The position numbers and the translations under genes were made by a program. Positions 15,520 to 24,072 of a stretch of 56,290 nt of DNA are shown one piece after another. The DNA is from Streptomyces sp. G-G2. Lineage in GTDB: Bacteria; Actinomycetota; Actinomycetes; Streptomycetales; Streptomycetaceae. Location: contig NZ_JASISO010000028.1 in the NCBI RefSeq assembly GCF_030063135.1, positions 54,963-111,252 on the forward strand, read 5' to 3'. The stretch's first letter is position 1. Every line of letters starts with the position of its first letter. Under the pieces are notes generated by a model, which was not told the DNA's origin, did no database searches, and was given only the letters and a program-made list of their open reading frames with translations.

Positions 15520-18149
15520 ACACCCCTCCTCCCACGGGACCGGGGGTGACACAGTCCGCTGCCGAGAGTGCGGAGGCCGTGCTGGCAGCGCTCGGCAGCG
15601 GCTCTGGAGGTCTGTCCGCCGCCGAGGCCCGGGAGCGCCTCGCGGTGGTGGGGCCGAACGCGGTGCGCTCGCACCACGTGAGGGTCCTGGCGGTGCTGGG
15701 GCGGCAGCTGCGCAGCGCCCTGCTCATCCTCCTGTCGGTGACCGCTGCCGTCTCGTTCTTCTTCGGGGAGCGGACGGGAGCGGTGATCATCGCCGGCATT
15801 CTGCTGCTGAGCGTGGCGCTGGGCTTCGTGAACGAGTACCGGGCGGAGCGCGCGGCCCAGGCCCTGCACTCGAACGTCCGGCACACCGCCCTGGTCCTGC
15901 GCGAGGGCCGCGAAACCGCGGTCGAGGTGACCGCGCTGGTCCCGGGCGACGTGGTCCGGCTGGCCCTGGGCAATGTGGTACCCGCCGATCTGCGACTGCT
16001 GGCCTGCACAGCCTTCGCGTGCGACGAGAGCGTCCTGACCGGCGAATCGGTCCCCGCGGCCAAGGAGTTCGGCCCGGTGCCCGCGGGGGCGGCCCTCGCC
16101 GAGCTGAGTTCGTGCGCGCTGATGGGGACGGTGGTCCAGTCGGGCAGCGCGACCGGCGTCGTGGTCGCCACCGGCGGCCGCGCCGAGTTCGGCCGGATCG
16201 CGCTGGGGCTCGGGAAGCGGCAACCGGAGACCGCCTTCCAAGCGGGCCTGCGCCGCTTCTCCATGCTCCTCCTCATCGTCGCCACGGTGCTGACCACCGC
16301 GATCTTCGCCGTCAACCTGCTGCTGCACCGACCGCCACTCGACGCCCTGCTCTTCTCCCTGGCCATCGCCGTGGGCATCACCCCGCAGCTGCTGCCCGCC
16401 GTGGTCAGTACCAGTCTGGCCACCGGCTCCCGACAGCTGGCGCGGCGCAAGGTCCTGGTCAAACGCCTGGTGTGCATCGAAGACCTGGGCGACATGGACA
16501 TCCTGGTCACCGACAAGACCGGGACGCTCACCGAGGGGAGCATCACCTTCCGGGCGGCCCTCGATGCCGCGGGCCATCCGTGTGACGACGTACTCCTCCT
16601 CGGCCTGCTGGCCACCGAGGGTGAGCTCAGCGGGAACCACCTCGGCGGCAACGTTCTGGACGGCGCACTGTGGCAGGCCCCCGAAGCGGCAGGTGCGGCC
16701 GGCAGATCGGCCGGCTACCGCCAGCTCGCCCTGCTGCCCTTCGACCACGACCGCCAGTTGACCTCCACCCTCCTCGCGGGCCCCGACGGCAGCCGCCAAC
16801 TGGTCGTCAAAGGAGCGCCCGAGGAGGTCCTGGACCGTTGCCGGGACGTACCCGCCGTGGCGGCGGCCGTGCTCCGGGAACGCTTCGCCGCGGGCGCCCG
16901 TGTCGTCGCCGTGGCCGCCAAGGCCGCAGGAGTGCAGGCGACGGTCACCGCGTCCGACGAGCACGGGTTGCGGCTGGCCGGCTTCCTGGTCTTCGACGAT
17001 CCGCCGAAGGCGGGCGCCGCCGATTCGTTGCGCCGCCTGGCCGGCCTCGGGATCACCGTCAAGATCTGCACGGGCGACAACGCGCTCGTCGCCCAGAAGG
17101 TCTGTGCCGACCTCGGCCTGCCTTCCGGCCCGGCACTCACGGGTCATGAAATCGAGATGATGGACGACGAGCAGTTGACCGCCGCGGCCGAAACCACCAG
17201 CGTTTTCGCCCGCGTCTCCCCGCAGGACAAGGCCCGTGTGGTGCGCGCACTGCGCCACCGCGGCCGGGACATCGGGTTCCTGGGCGACGGGGTGAACGAC
17301 GCGCTGGCCCTGCACGCCGCCGACGTGGGAGTGTCTGTCGACACGGCCACCGATGTGGCCAAGGACGCCGCGGACGTCCTGCTGCTGGAGAAGGACCTCG
17401 GCGTGCTCGCCGACGGTGTTGCGGAAGGGCGCCGCATCTTCGCGAACACCATCAAGTACGTCCTGATGGGGACCTCCAGCAACTTCGGCAACATGTTCAG
17501 CGCCGCCGGAGCGTCCGTGGTCCTGAGCTTCCTGCCGATGCTTCCGTCCCAGATCCTGCTGAACAACCTGCTCTACGACGCGGGCCAGTTGACGATCCCC
17601 ACCGACCACGTGGACGAGGAGCAGCTACGGGCCCCCTCGCACTGGGATCTCGCCTTCATCCGCCGCTTCATGCTCGTCTTCGGGCCGATCAGCTCCCTCT
17701 TCGACTTCCTCACCTTCTGGGTCATGCTCTCGGTTTTGCACGCGGGGCCCGATCTGTTCCGGTCCGGCTGGTTCGTGGAGTCCCTCGCCACCCAGGCCTT
17801 GGTCATCTTCGTGATCCGCACCCGGCGGATCCCCTTCCTCCGCAGCCGGCCCAGCCGCCCGCTGATGGCTGCCTCCCTGGCCGTCGTCGCCGCCGGCATC
17901 GCCCTGCCGATGTCCTCGCTCGCACCGGCCCTCGGCTTTCAGGCGCTTCCGCTCGGGTTCTTCCTCGCCCTGGTGCTGATGACCGTCCTCTACCTCGTGC
18001 TGATCGAGTGCGCCAAGTACGTCTTCTACGCCCGCCTCGCCACGAGAGCCGGCAAACCGCCCGTACGCCATCGCGGCCGCCCGCACCGGATCCAACGCCG
18101 GGCCGGCCGCTTCAGCCATCCGGGCCCCCTGGAACCGGGCCGTCTTTGA
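15516..18149 (+). CDS. mgtA: magnesium-translocating P-type ATPase (MgtA/MgtB type)
   Basis: The 877-residue protein starts at a GTG overlapping the xfp stop. It has membrane helices near 60-110, the actuator motif DESVLTGESVP, the phosphorylated Asp333 in DKTGTLTEGSITF, the nucleotide-binding KGAPEEVLDRC and the hinge GDGVNDALAL. A C-terminal membrane block contains LPSQILLNNLLYDAGQLTIP and RRFMLVFGPISSLFDF. These last motifs are characteristic of P3B Mg2+ ATPases. The N-terminus is shorter than in enterobacterial MgtA. P-type ATPases (CtpF) also occur in the mycobacterial DosR regulon. The last 35 residues are basic and divergent. Confidence 0.93.
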   Translation: MNTPPPTGPGVTQSAAESAEAVLAALGSGSGGLSAAEARERLAVVGPNAVRSHHVRVLAVLGRQLRSALLILLSVTAAVSFFFGERTGAVIIAGILLLSVALGFVNEYRAERAAQALHSNVRHTALVLREGRETAVEVTALVPGDVVRLALGNVVPADLRLLACTAFACDESVLTGESVPAAKEFGPVPAGAALAELSSCALMGTVVQSGSATGVVVATGGRAEFGRIALGLGKRQPETAFQAGLRRFSMLLLIVATVLTTAIFAVNLLLHRPPLDALLFSLAIAVGITPQLLPAVVSTSLATGSRQLARRKVLVKRLVCIEDLGDMDILVTDKTGTLTEGSITFRAALDAAGHPCDDVLLLGLLATEGELSGNHLGGNVLDGALWQAPEAAGAAGRSAGYRQLALLPFDHDRQLTSTLLAGPDGSRQLVVKGAPEEVLDRCRDVPAVAAAVLRERFAAGARVVAVAAKAAGVQATVTASDEHGLRLAGFLVFDDPPKAGAADSLRRLAGLGITVKICTGDNALVAQKVCADLGLPSGPALTGHEIEMMDDEQLTAAAETTSVFARVSPQDKARVVRALRHRGRDIGFLGDGVNDALALHAADVGVSVDTATDVAKDAADVLLLEKDLGVLADGVAEGRRIFANTIKYVLMGTSSNFGNMFSAAGASVVLSFLPMLPSQILLNNLLYDAGQLTIPTDHVDEEQLRAPSHWDLAFIRRFMLVFGPISSLFDFLTFWVMLSVLHAGPDLFRSGWFVESLATQALVIFVIRTRRIPFLRSRPSRPLMAASLAVVAAGIALPMSSLAPALGFQALPLGFFLALVLMTVLYLVLIECAKYVFYARLATRAGKPPVRHRGRPHRIQRRAGRFSHPGPLEPGRL

Positions 18150-18316
18150 GGACTCGGCCCCGTGGTGGCTGTGGCTGGGGCCGGGGGCGAGGCCGACCGC
18201 GCGCCGACTGCGTCGGCTGCGCCGCGACGCGCGTACAGCGGAGTGTCGGCACCGGGCCCTCACCCCGTACGGGCACCGCGCAACCCGGCAGCGGCTGGGG
18301 CATGTGCGCGCGGTCT

Positions 18317-18330
18317 GGACCGTTCGGCCC
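18317..18330. promoter_or_regulatory. DevR/OsdR-like dyad upstream of the SPFH gene
   Basis: GGACCG-TT-CGGCCC lies 100 bases before the start at 18430. It matches the dyads at 4184 and 9200 in spacing and sequence. The remainder of 18150-18429 holds no recognisable gene. Confidence 0.55.
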
Positions 18331-18429
18331 CTGCCCCTTCCGGACGTGAGGGGTGATGCTCGACCTAGGTACCGGGACCTCGTGCAGGCCTGACCTGGTC
18401 CTCAGGTCCTCACTATGAGGAGCACCGCA

Positions 18430-19293
18430 ATGGCAGTTCTGATCACCCTGATCGTCATCATCGGCGTTCTGGCCTTGCTGATGTTCGCGATGGCCGTGAA
18501 GGTCGTCAAGCAGTACGAACAGGGCGTGCTGTTCAGACTGGGCCGGCTCGTCGGTACGAGAGAGCCCGGGATGCGGCTCATCGTTCCGTTCGTCGACGTC
18601 CTGCACCGGGTGTCATTGCGGATCGTCACGATGCCGATCCAGTCGCAGGGCATCATCACGCGGGACAACGTCAGCGTCGATGTGTCGGCGGTCGCCTATT
18701 TCCGTGTCGTGGACGCTACGAAGTCGGTCATCGCCATCGAGAACGTCTACGCGGCGATCGACCAGATCGCCCAGACGACTCTGCGCAAGGTCGTCGGGCA
18801 GCACACGCTCGACCAGACCCTGTCGGAGACCGACCGGATCAACCTCAGCATCCGGAAGATCCTCGACATCGCGACCGTCGAGTGGGGTGTGGAGGTCACA
18901 CTGGTCGAACTCAAGGACATCCAGCTCCCCGACAGCATGAAGCGGGCCATGGCCCGCCAGGCCGAGGCCGAGCGGGAGAAGAGGGCGAAGATCATCAATG
19001 CCGAGGGCGAGTCGCTGGCCGCCGCGGCACTGGGTGACGCCTCGGACACCATGATGGCCCACCCGCTGGCCCTGCAACTGCGCAACCTGCAGAGCCTGGT
19101 GGAGATCGGGGTGGACAAGAACACCACCGTCGTCTTCCCCGCCCCGCTCATGAGCACCATCGGCGAACTCGGTTCCTTCCTGGCCAGGGAAACGGCGGCG
19201 GCCGCGGCTACCCCCGCACGGCCGCTCGGCCTCACCAAGAAGATCCCCGGCATCGCGCCGGAGGCGGTGAACGGAATATCCGAAACCGGGTGA
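18430..19293 (+). CDS. SPFH/stomatin-family membrane protein
   Basis: ATG 18430 is preferred because GGAG lies at 18419-18422; ATG 18415 is an in-frame alternative. From 18430 the protein has 287 residues: one N-terminal membrane helix (about 3-25, LITLIVIIGVLALLMFAMAV), an SPFH/band-7 domain (EQGVLFRLGRLVGTREPGM to LVELKDIQLPDSMKRAMARQ) and a coiled-coil AEREKRAKIINAEGES. A C-terminal tail follows. Stomatin-like proteins form membrane microdomain scaffolds. The dyad 100 bases upstream places it in the predicted dormancy regulon. No NfeD partner gene is adjacent. Confidence 0.93.
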   Translation: MAVLITLIVIIGVLALLMFAMAVKVVKQYEQGVLFRLGRLVGTREPGMRLIVPFVDVLHRVSLRIVTMPIQSQGIITRDNVSVDVSAVAYFRVVDATKSVIAIENVYAAIDQIAQTTLRKVVGQHTLDQTLSETDRINLSIRKILDIATVEWGVEVTLVELKDIQLPDSMKRAMARQAEAEREKRAKIINAEGESLAAAALGDASDTMMAHPLALQLRNLQSLVEIGVDKNTTVVFPAPLMSTIGELGSFLARETAAAAATPARPLGLTKKIPGIAPEAVNGISETG

Positions 19294-19429
19294 CCGGCCG
19301 CGTTCATGCGGGGGGCTGCCGCTGCCGAGGCGCCAGCCCCGGCAGCGGCGCCCCCCGGGACGAACCGGCAACGGAAGACAGTTCCCCCGTGGGCACCCGC
19401 CCATGGTCAGGCTGTCCTGCAACGGAGGC

Positions 19430-19861
19430 ATGATGCCCACCGGACCTTTTACGGCTGCCCGGCGATTCGAGACCGTGATCAGCGTGGCCGGCGAGCTGGA
19501 CCTCCACTCGGCGCAGGCCCTGACCGATGCGGTGGACGAGCGTCTACGAGACGGTGTCCTGGACATCGACGTCGATCTGAGTGAGTTGTCCTTCTGTGAT
19601 GTCAGCGGCCTCAACGCCTTCCTGCGGGCGAGGCTGTCCGCAATCGCGTGCGGCGGCTCCCTGCGCTTGCACCACCCCACTCCCATGCTGACCAGGCTCT
19701 TCCTCCTCACCGGCACGCACGGGGTCCTCCTTGCCGCGGGCGCCGGACTTCCTGGCGGCCGAGTGACAGTCCATGGCAGTGGTGATTTCGGGAGGACTCG
19801 ACCGCACCATGGCGGGCGGCGGCGCCCCGCTCTCTTCGCTGACGACGGTGGGCTGCGATGA
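19430..19861 (+). CDS. STAS-domain protein (anti-sigma factor antagonist-like)
   Basis: ATG 19430 (or 19433) follows GGAGG at 19424, giving 143 residues. The STAS core is clear: VISVAGELDLHSAQALTDAV (about residues 14-33) and DIDVDLSELSFCDVSGLNAFL, where the serine in DVSGL is the usual phosphorylation site. The last 35 residues are Gly/Arg-rich and do not belong to the domain. Its stop overlaps the ATG of the next ORF, so it may form an operon with the kinase gene. Probably part of a partner-switching pathway. Confidence 0.85.
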   Translation: MMPTGPFTAARRFETVISVAGELDLHSAQALTDAVDERLRDGVLDIDVDLSELSFCDVSGLNAFLRARLSAIACGGSLRLHHPTPMLTRLFLLTGTHGVLLAAGAGLPGGRVTVHGSGDFGRTRPHHGGRRRPALFADDGGLR

Positions 19862-20331
19862 CGCCGCACCTCGACCCCTCGGCGCCCGGCGCGATGGCCT
19901 TAGCGGGCGGATCGTTTTCCGGCTTACGGGAACCCGCACCGTTCCTTCTCCGCCGATGCTCGATCATCCTCTGGTGCGACCGCCACCTGACGGCTGTCCA
20001 CGCCCTTTCCACGCTCATGGCGGACGCCCGGGTCGTCGGGGCCGCCCTGGCCGAGTCGCTGGAAGAACCGGACACCCCGAGGTCGCGCGGAAGTCATCCA
20101 CCCCATGCCCCGGTGTGCGCACCGTCCCCGCGAGGCCGGTGTCCCGACGATGCCTCCGACCCCCTCGACCGTGTCGAACTGGCGCTCCATCTCATAGGTG
20201 ACGTCACGAGCGGGGTGATGTCCCGGAACCTCGGCCTCCCGGAATGCTTGGTCATCGCACGCCTGCGCACCGGGCTGGTGGTCCTCGCCAGTCCGTGTCA
20301 CGGCCCGATGTCCCTGCGGCCCGGGCGGTGA
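19858..20331 (+). CDS. hypothetical protein between STAS and kinase genes, two TTA codons
   Basis: This 157-residue frame starts at an ATG overlapping the STAS stop and ends in a TGA overlapping a GTG in the kinase frame, a linkage that suggests real coding. A stretch CDRHLTAVHALSTLMADARVVGAALAESLEEP looks helical. No family is recognised. Two TTA codons (leucines near residues 17 and 25) are unusual in Streptomyces coding sequence and would make translation depend on the bldA tRNA if the gene is real. Competing frames here are also open, so confidence is modest. Confidence 0.4.
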   Translation: MTPHLDPSAPGAMALAGGSFSGLREPAPFLLRRCSIILWCDRHLTAVHALSTLMADARVVGAALAESLEEPDTPRSRGSHPPHAPVCAPSPRGRCPDDASDPLDRVELALHLIGDVTSGVMSRNLGLPECLVIARLRTGLVVLASPCHGPMSLRPGR

Positions 20332-22013
20332 AGCAGCCGTACGGCCTGTCGAGACTGGGGGAGAGCTACGGTGGAGAGGTGGCGGCCAGCCCAGCTGTGA
20401 GCGGTGCTCCGACGGAGGAACCGGTGGACGAGGCACAACGTCCGGTGGACGAGGCACAACGTGAGGACGCCGTGGGGGGCGCGTCCCCTGGCGGTCCGGC
20501 GCCGAGCCAGTTCTGGCCGATCAGCGGCCAGGACCGGACGGCAGGCCTGCTGGAGGCGGTGCTCTCGGTCGACCATGGGTTGGATCTTCCGCAAGCGCTC
20601 CACCGGATCGTCGAGGCAGCCGTGGGGTTCGCGGACGCCGAGTACGGCGCCCTGGGAGTCATCGGTGACGATGCGCGGCTCGTCCTCCTGGTGACCGCGG
20701 GCGTCTCGGCCGGAGGGGCCGGCGCGTTCCTGGGGGTTCCGGTCAGGGGCTGGGACGGCACGCTCGGGAGCCTTTACCTGAGGCGGGAGCCCGGGGCCCG
20801 GGAGTTCGGCGCCGAGGACGGGCGGATCCTGTCCATCCTGGCCACGGCGGCGGGCGTGGCCATCGAGAACGCGCGTCTGAACGAACAGGCCCGGTATCGG
20901 GAGAGGTGGATCGAGGCCAATTCGGAGATCGTCTCCACTCTGCTGTCAGGCGCGGACGAGGAAACCGTGCTCCAGCTGATCGTGGACCGGGCCGGCCAGA
21001 TCCTCGACGCCGGTCTCGGGGTGGTGGCCCTGACCATGCCGGGGACCGACGAGCTGCACGTCGCGCTGGCCTCGGGTGTCGACGCCGATGAACACCGAGG
21101 CCTGACGCTCCCGCGGGAGGGGTCGTTCGCCGGGGCGGCCCTCGTCGCGCACGGACCGATCACCAGCCTCGCCATCGGCCGTGATCCACGAACCGAGGCC
21201 GGCGCACCGCGCTGGGCTGGGCTGGGCCCAGCGGTGGGAGTGCCGATGGGGGGCGGCGAGCGTGTACGGGGCGCCCTGCTACTGGCCCGGGCCGAGGGAC
21301 TGGCGCCCTTCACCCCTGCCGAGACGGCGCCCCTGATGGCCTTCGCGGGCCAGGCGGCCCTCGCGATGGAGTTGGGCGATCGGCGTTGGGGCGCCGAGCA
21401 GCTCGCGCTTCTGGAAGACCGCGACCGGATCGCGCGGGACCTGCACGACCTGGCCATCCAACGGCTCTTCGCGACCGGCATGACCCTGCAGAGCGCCGTG
21501 CGTTTCGTCGAACATCCGCAGGCCAGCGAGCGACTGCTGCGGGCCGTGGACGACCTCGATGAGACCATCAAGATCATCCGGTCGACCATCTTCGGTCTGC
21601 GGGCCCAGGAGGGGCCCCGGAGCCAGCGCAGTCTGCGGGCGCGGACGGCAGCCGCTCTGGAACGATCGGCGCCCGCTCTCGGCTTCACGCCCGCACTGCG
21701 GATGGAAGGGCTGATCGACACCGATGTGCCTCCGGAGGCCGGTGACCACGTGGTGGCGGTGCTCAGCGAAGCGCTCACCAACGTCACCCGGCACGCGCAG
21801 GCCACCGCCGTCGATGTCACGCTGGTCGTCCGCTCCGGGACCCTGACCCTCACGGTCGCCGACAACGGCAAGGGAATGCCGGGGTCCGGTCGCCGCAGCG
21901 GCCTGCGCAACCTTGCCGAAAGGGCCGAGGCGCTGGGCGGCGAGATGAGCGTAGGCAACTCCCCGCAGGGTGGTACACGGCTGGTGTGGCAGGTTCCGAA
22001 CATCCCCGGGTGA
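20328..22013 (+). CDS. osdK: DevS/DosT-like GAF-GAF histidine kinase with a shortened first GAF domain
   Basis: From the GTG at 20328 the protein has 561 residues; GTG 20379 is an alternative. GAF1 lies at about 80-184 and GAF2 at about 195-345. The HisKA_3 phospho-acceptor is His373 in RDLHDLAIQRLFATGM, nearly identical to mycobacterial DevS/DosT. A HATPase follows (SEALTNVTRHA, ADNGKGMPG, GLRNLAERAEALGGEM). In DevS/DosT about 60 residues, including the haem-ligating histidine, lie before FLGVPVR. Here only about 25 residues separate ALGVIGDD from FLGVPVR, so the haem pocket is probably missing. A 21-bp tandem duplication (20421-20462) repeats PVDEAQR near the N-terminus. Convergent with the regulator gene. 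Confidence 0.9.
   Translation: MKQPYGLSRLGESYGGEVAASPAVSGAPTEEPVDEAQRPVDEAQREDAVGGASPGGPAPSQFWPISGQDRTAGLLEAVLSVDHGLDLPQALHRIVEAAVGFADAEYGALGVIGDDARLVLLVTAGVSAGGAGAFLGVPVRGWDGTLGSLYLRREPGAREFGAEDGRILSILATAAGVAIENARLNEQARYRERWIEANSEIVSTLLSGADEETVLQLIVDRAGQILDAGLGVVALTMPGTDELHVALASGVDADEHRGLTLPREGSFAGAALVAHGPITSLAIGRDPRTEAGAPRWAGLGPAVGVPMGGGERVRGALLLARAEGLAPFTPAETAPLMAFAGQAALAMELGDRRWGAEQLALLEDRDRIARDLHDLAIQRLFATGMTLQSAVRFVEHPQASERLLRAVDDLDETIKIIRSTIFGLRAQEGPRSQRSLRARTAAALERSAPALGFTPALRMEGLIDTDVPPEAGDHVVAVLSEALTNVTRHAQATAVDVTLVVRSGTLTLTVADNGKGMPGSGRRSGLRNLAERAEALGGEMSVGNSPQGGTRLVWQVPNIPG
20421..20462 (+). repeat. 21-bp perfect tandem duplication inside the kinase gene
   Basis: The 21-base unit at 20421-20441 is repeated exactly at 20442-20462. 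It is in frame and duplicates the peptide PVDEAQR in the N-terminal linker before the first GAF domain. Confidence 0.85.
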
Positions 22014-22055
22014 CCTCGTCCCGGCCCTGTCCGAACGACTGCCCGCGCCACTGCT

Positions 22056-22742
22056 TCAGCGGTCGTGCCGAGGGGCGGCCCGGGTGGCCAGCACCGCCGC
22101 CTGGATCCGCCGCTCGACGCCGAGCTTGGCGAGCAGCCGGGAGACGTTGTTCTTGACCGTCTTCTCCGAGAGGTACAGCCGCTTGCCGATCTGGGAATTG
22201 GTCAGTCCCTCCCCGATCAGTTCGAGGATCTCCCTTTCCCGCTCCGAGAGCTCGGCCAGGGCGCCTGGGGAAGGCTCCGTCGGGGCGTCGTCGCCGCGGA
22301 GACTGCGCATCAGCCGACTCGTAGTGGCCGGATCGAGCATCGACTGGCCCGACGCGACCGTACGGATCGCGGAGACCAGGGCGGCCCCCTTGATCTCCTT
22401 CAGCACGTAGCCCGCGGCCCCGGCCATGATCGCGTCGAGAAGCGCGTCGTCGTCGTCGAAGGACGTCAGCATCAGGCATGCGAGCTCCGGCATGCGCGAG
22501 CGCAGTTCGCGGCAGACCGTGATCCCGTCGCCGTCCGGAAGCCGCACATCCAGTACAGCGATGTCAGGCCGCAAAGCAGGGCCTCGGGTCAGGGCCTGCT
22601 CCGTGGTGCCCGCCTCTCCGACGACCTCGATGTCGGATTCCGCGTCGAGCAGGTCCCGTACGCCGCGCCGGACGACCTCGTGGTCATCGAGCAGGAAGAC
22701 ACGAATGGGCTTCTGGGACACCGCTCCCGGATCCTCCGGCAT
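22056..22742 (-). CDS. osdR: DevR/OsdR-like NarL-family response regulator
   Basis: ATG 22742 is chosen because GGAGG lies 5-6 bases upstream; the frame is open to 22793. The 228-residue protein has receiver motifs RVFLLDDHEVVRRGVRDLL, phospho-acceptor Asp65 in IAVLDVRLPDGDGI and Lys115. A LuxR-type helix-turn-helix follows (LSEREREILELIGEGLTNSQ to LSEKTVKNNVSRLLAKLGVE). The segment KTVKNxVSRLLAKLG with ERRxQAA is the DevR/DosR signature, including the DNA-contacting lysine and asparagine. It faces the kinase gene tail-to-tail with a 42-base gap. It probably binds the GGACCG-type dyads across the island and possibly its own promoter at 22808-22837. Confidence 0.93.
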   Translation of the reverse strand: MPEDPGAVSQKPIRVFLLDDHEVVRRGVRDLLDAESDIEVVGEAGTTEQALTRGPALRPDIAVLDVRLPDGDGITVCRELRSRMPELACLMLTSFDDDDALLDAIMAGAAGYVLKEIKGAALVSAIRTVASGQSMLDPATTSRLMRSLRGDDAPTEPSPGALAELSEREREILELIGEGLTNSQIGKRLYLSEKTVKNNVSRLLAKLGVERRIQAAVLATRAAPRHDR

Positions 22743-22807
22743 GGCCAACCTCCACAGCGTCTCGCCCGTACTGCTCCGTGGCTCCATCGTCACTCGTCCG
22801 CACCGCG

Positions 22808-22837
22808 CTCACCAGGGGCCGGATGGGCCCTGGTGAG
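22808..22837. promoter_or_regulatory. 10-bp perfect inverted repeat upstream of the DevR-like regulator
   Basis: CTCACCAGGG (22808-22817) and CCCTGGTGAG (22828-22837) are exact reverse complements around a 10-base centre. The middle reads GGGCC-GGATG-GGCCC, a relative of the other dyads. It lies 66 bases before the regulator ATG and may serve autoregulation or form a leader hairpin. Confidence 0.65.
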
Positions 22838-22970
22838 AGTGATGAAACGTCGACCGCCCCGGCACACCCGCACGCCGGACAACGCCACCATGCGGGCCGC
22901 GGGCCGTGACAGCAGCACGGACGGTGCCGAAGGTGGATGACCCGGGGGAAAGACCGATCGCGCGCTGACG

Positions 22971-22986
22971 GGGGACCATTGGCCCC
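22971..22986. promoter_or_regulatory. DevR/OsdR-like dyad upstream of the nitroreductase
   Basis: GGGGACC-AT-TGGCCCC, also readable as GGGACC-ATT-GGCCCC, lies 97 bases before the nitroreductase start at 23083 and on the other side faces the regulator gene. The spacer form matches the perfect palindrome at 12400. Confidence 0.5.
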
Positions 22987-23082
22987 TTCTCTCAGTCGTG
23001 CCGGGCCGCTCACCCTGGAGGCGTGGCCCTCAGCGCCGCTGCTTTGCGGATGCGCGGAAGGGTCCACATCCAGGGAGGACCG

Positions 23083-24072
23083 ATGTCCACACCGATTCTC
23101 GACAGAGTATCCGTGAACGGATTCGTCTCGGACGCGGCAGCAGCTCCTTCGATGCACAATGCCCAGCCGTGGAAGTTCCGCTTCTTCGCGCGTGACAACT
23201 CCTTCCAGGTGCGTGCCGATCCGGAGCGCGTGATGGCGCTGGCAGACCCAGCACACCGTGCGATGCACCTCGGGTGCGCCGCTGCCCTGTTCAACCTGCG
23301 GGTGGCGGCCGCGCACGCCGGGTGGGACCCCGTGACGGTGCTGCTGCCCGATCCCACCGATCCGGAGCTCCTGGCCCGGGTAGGGCTCTCCGGACGAGAG
23401 CCGTCGGAAGGACATCTGGGGGGCCTGTATCCCGCGATCAGCCGCCGCCACACCAGCCGTGAGCCGTTCACGGACGAGGCCGTACCCGAGACGGTCCGGG
23501 ACATGCTCCGCAACGCGGCAGCCGACGAGGACGCTCAGCTGGTCTTCCCCGACCCGTGGCATGTGCAGTCCGTCCTCGATCTGGTCGACGATGCCGAGGA
23601 GCGGGAACGCGCCGACCCCAGCGTGCGGGCGGAGACTGCCCGCTGGGCCCGCCCCGACGCCGGGAGCAGCGCCTCACGGACATCGGGCATCCCCGACCAC
23701 GCCCTGGGCCCCCGCAGGTGGGACGGTCGCGCCCCGGTACGGGATTTCGCGGCCGGACGCCGTGTACCCGGCCGGGGCACGGCGACCTTCGAGCAGTCAC
23801 CGCAGCTGGCTCTGCTCGGGACGCCCGGCGACGGTCCGCTCGACTGGATGCGTGCGGGCCAGGCCCTGGAGCACGTCCTGTTGGAGGCCACGGTCCAGGG
23901 CCTGGCCACCTCACTCACCTCCCATGCCCTCGAATGGCCTCAGCTCCGCTGGGCCGTGCGGGACCCGTTGTCCGTGATGGGTCACGTCCAGCTCGTGCTC
24001 AGGCTGGGATTCGGGCCGCTCGGCACGGCGACACCGCGGCGCCCGGTGGCGGAGATCCTCGAATTCCAGTGA
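23083..24072 (+). CDS. Acg-like nitroreductase-family protein
   Basis: ATG 23083 follows GGGAGGACCG and gives 329 residues; an upstream ATG at 23023 lacks a good ribosome binding site. N-terminal motifs APSMHNAQPWKFRFF and QVRADPERVMALADPAHRAM, the middle SRRHTSREPF and the C-terminal LEHVLLEATVQGLATSLTSH match the Rv2032 (Acg)/Rv3131 group of DosR-regulated nitroreductase-fold proteins. These may sequester FMN rather than reduce nitro compounds. The dyad about 100 bases upstream supports co-regulation. It is divergent from the DevR-like gene. Confidence 0.9.
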   Translation: MSTPILDRVSVNGFVSDAAAAPSMHNAQPWKFRFFARDNSFQVRADPERVMALADPAHRAMHLGCAAALFNLRVAAAHAGWDPVTVLLPDPTDPELLARVGLSGREPSEGHLGGLYPAISRRHTSREPFTDEAVPETVRDMLRNAAADEDAQLVFPDPWHVQSVLDLVDDAEERERADPSVRAETARWARPDAGSSASRTSGIPDHALGPRRWDGRAPVRDFAAGRRVPGRGTATFEQSPQLALLGTPGDGPLDWMRAGQALEHVLLEATVQGLATSLTSHALEWPQLRWAVRDPLSVMGHVQLVLRLGFGPLGTATPRRPVAEILEFQ

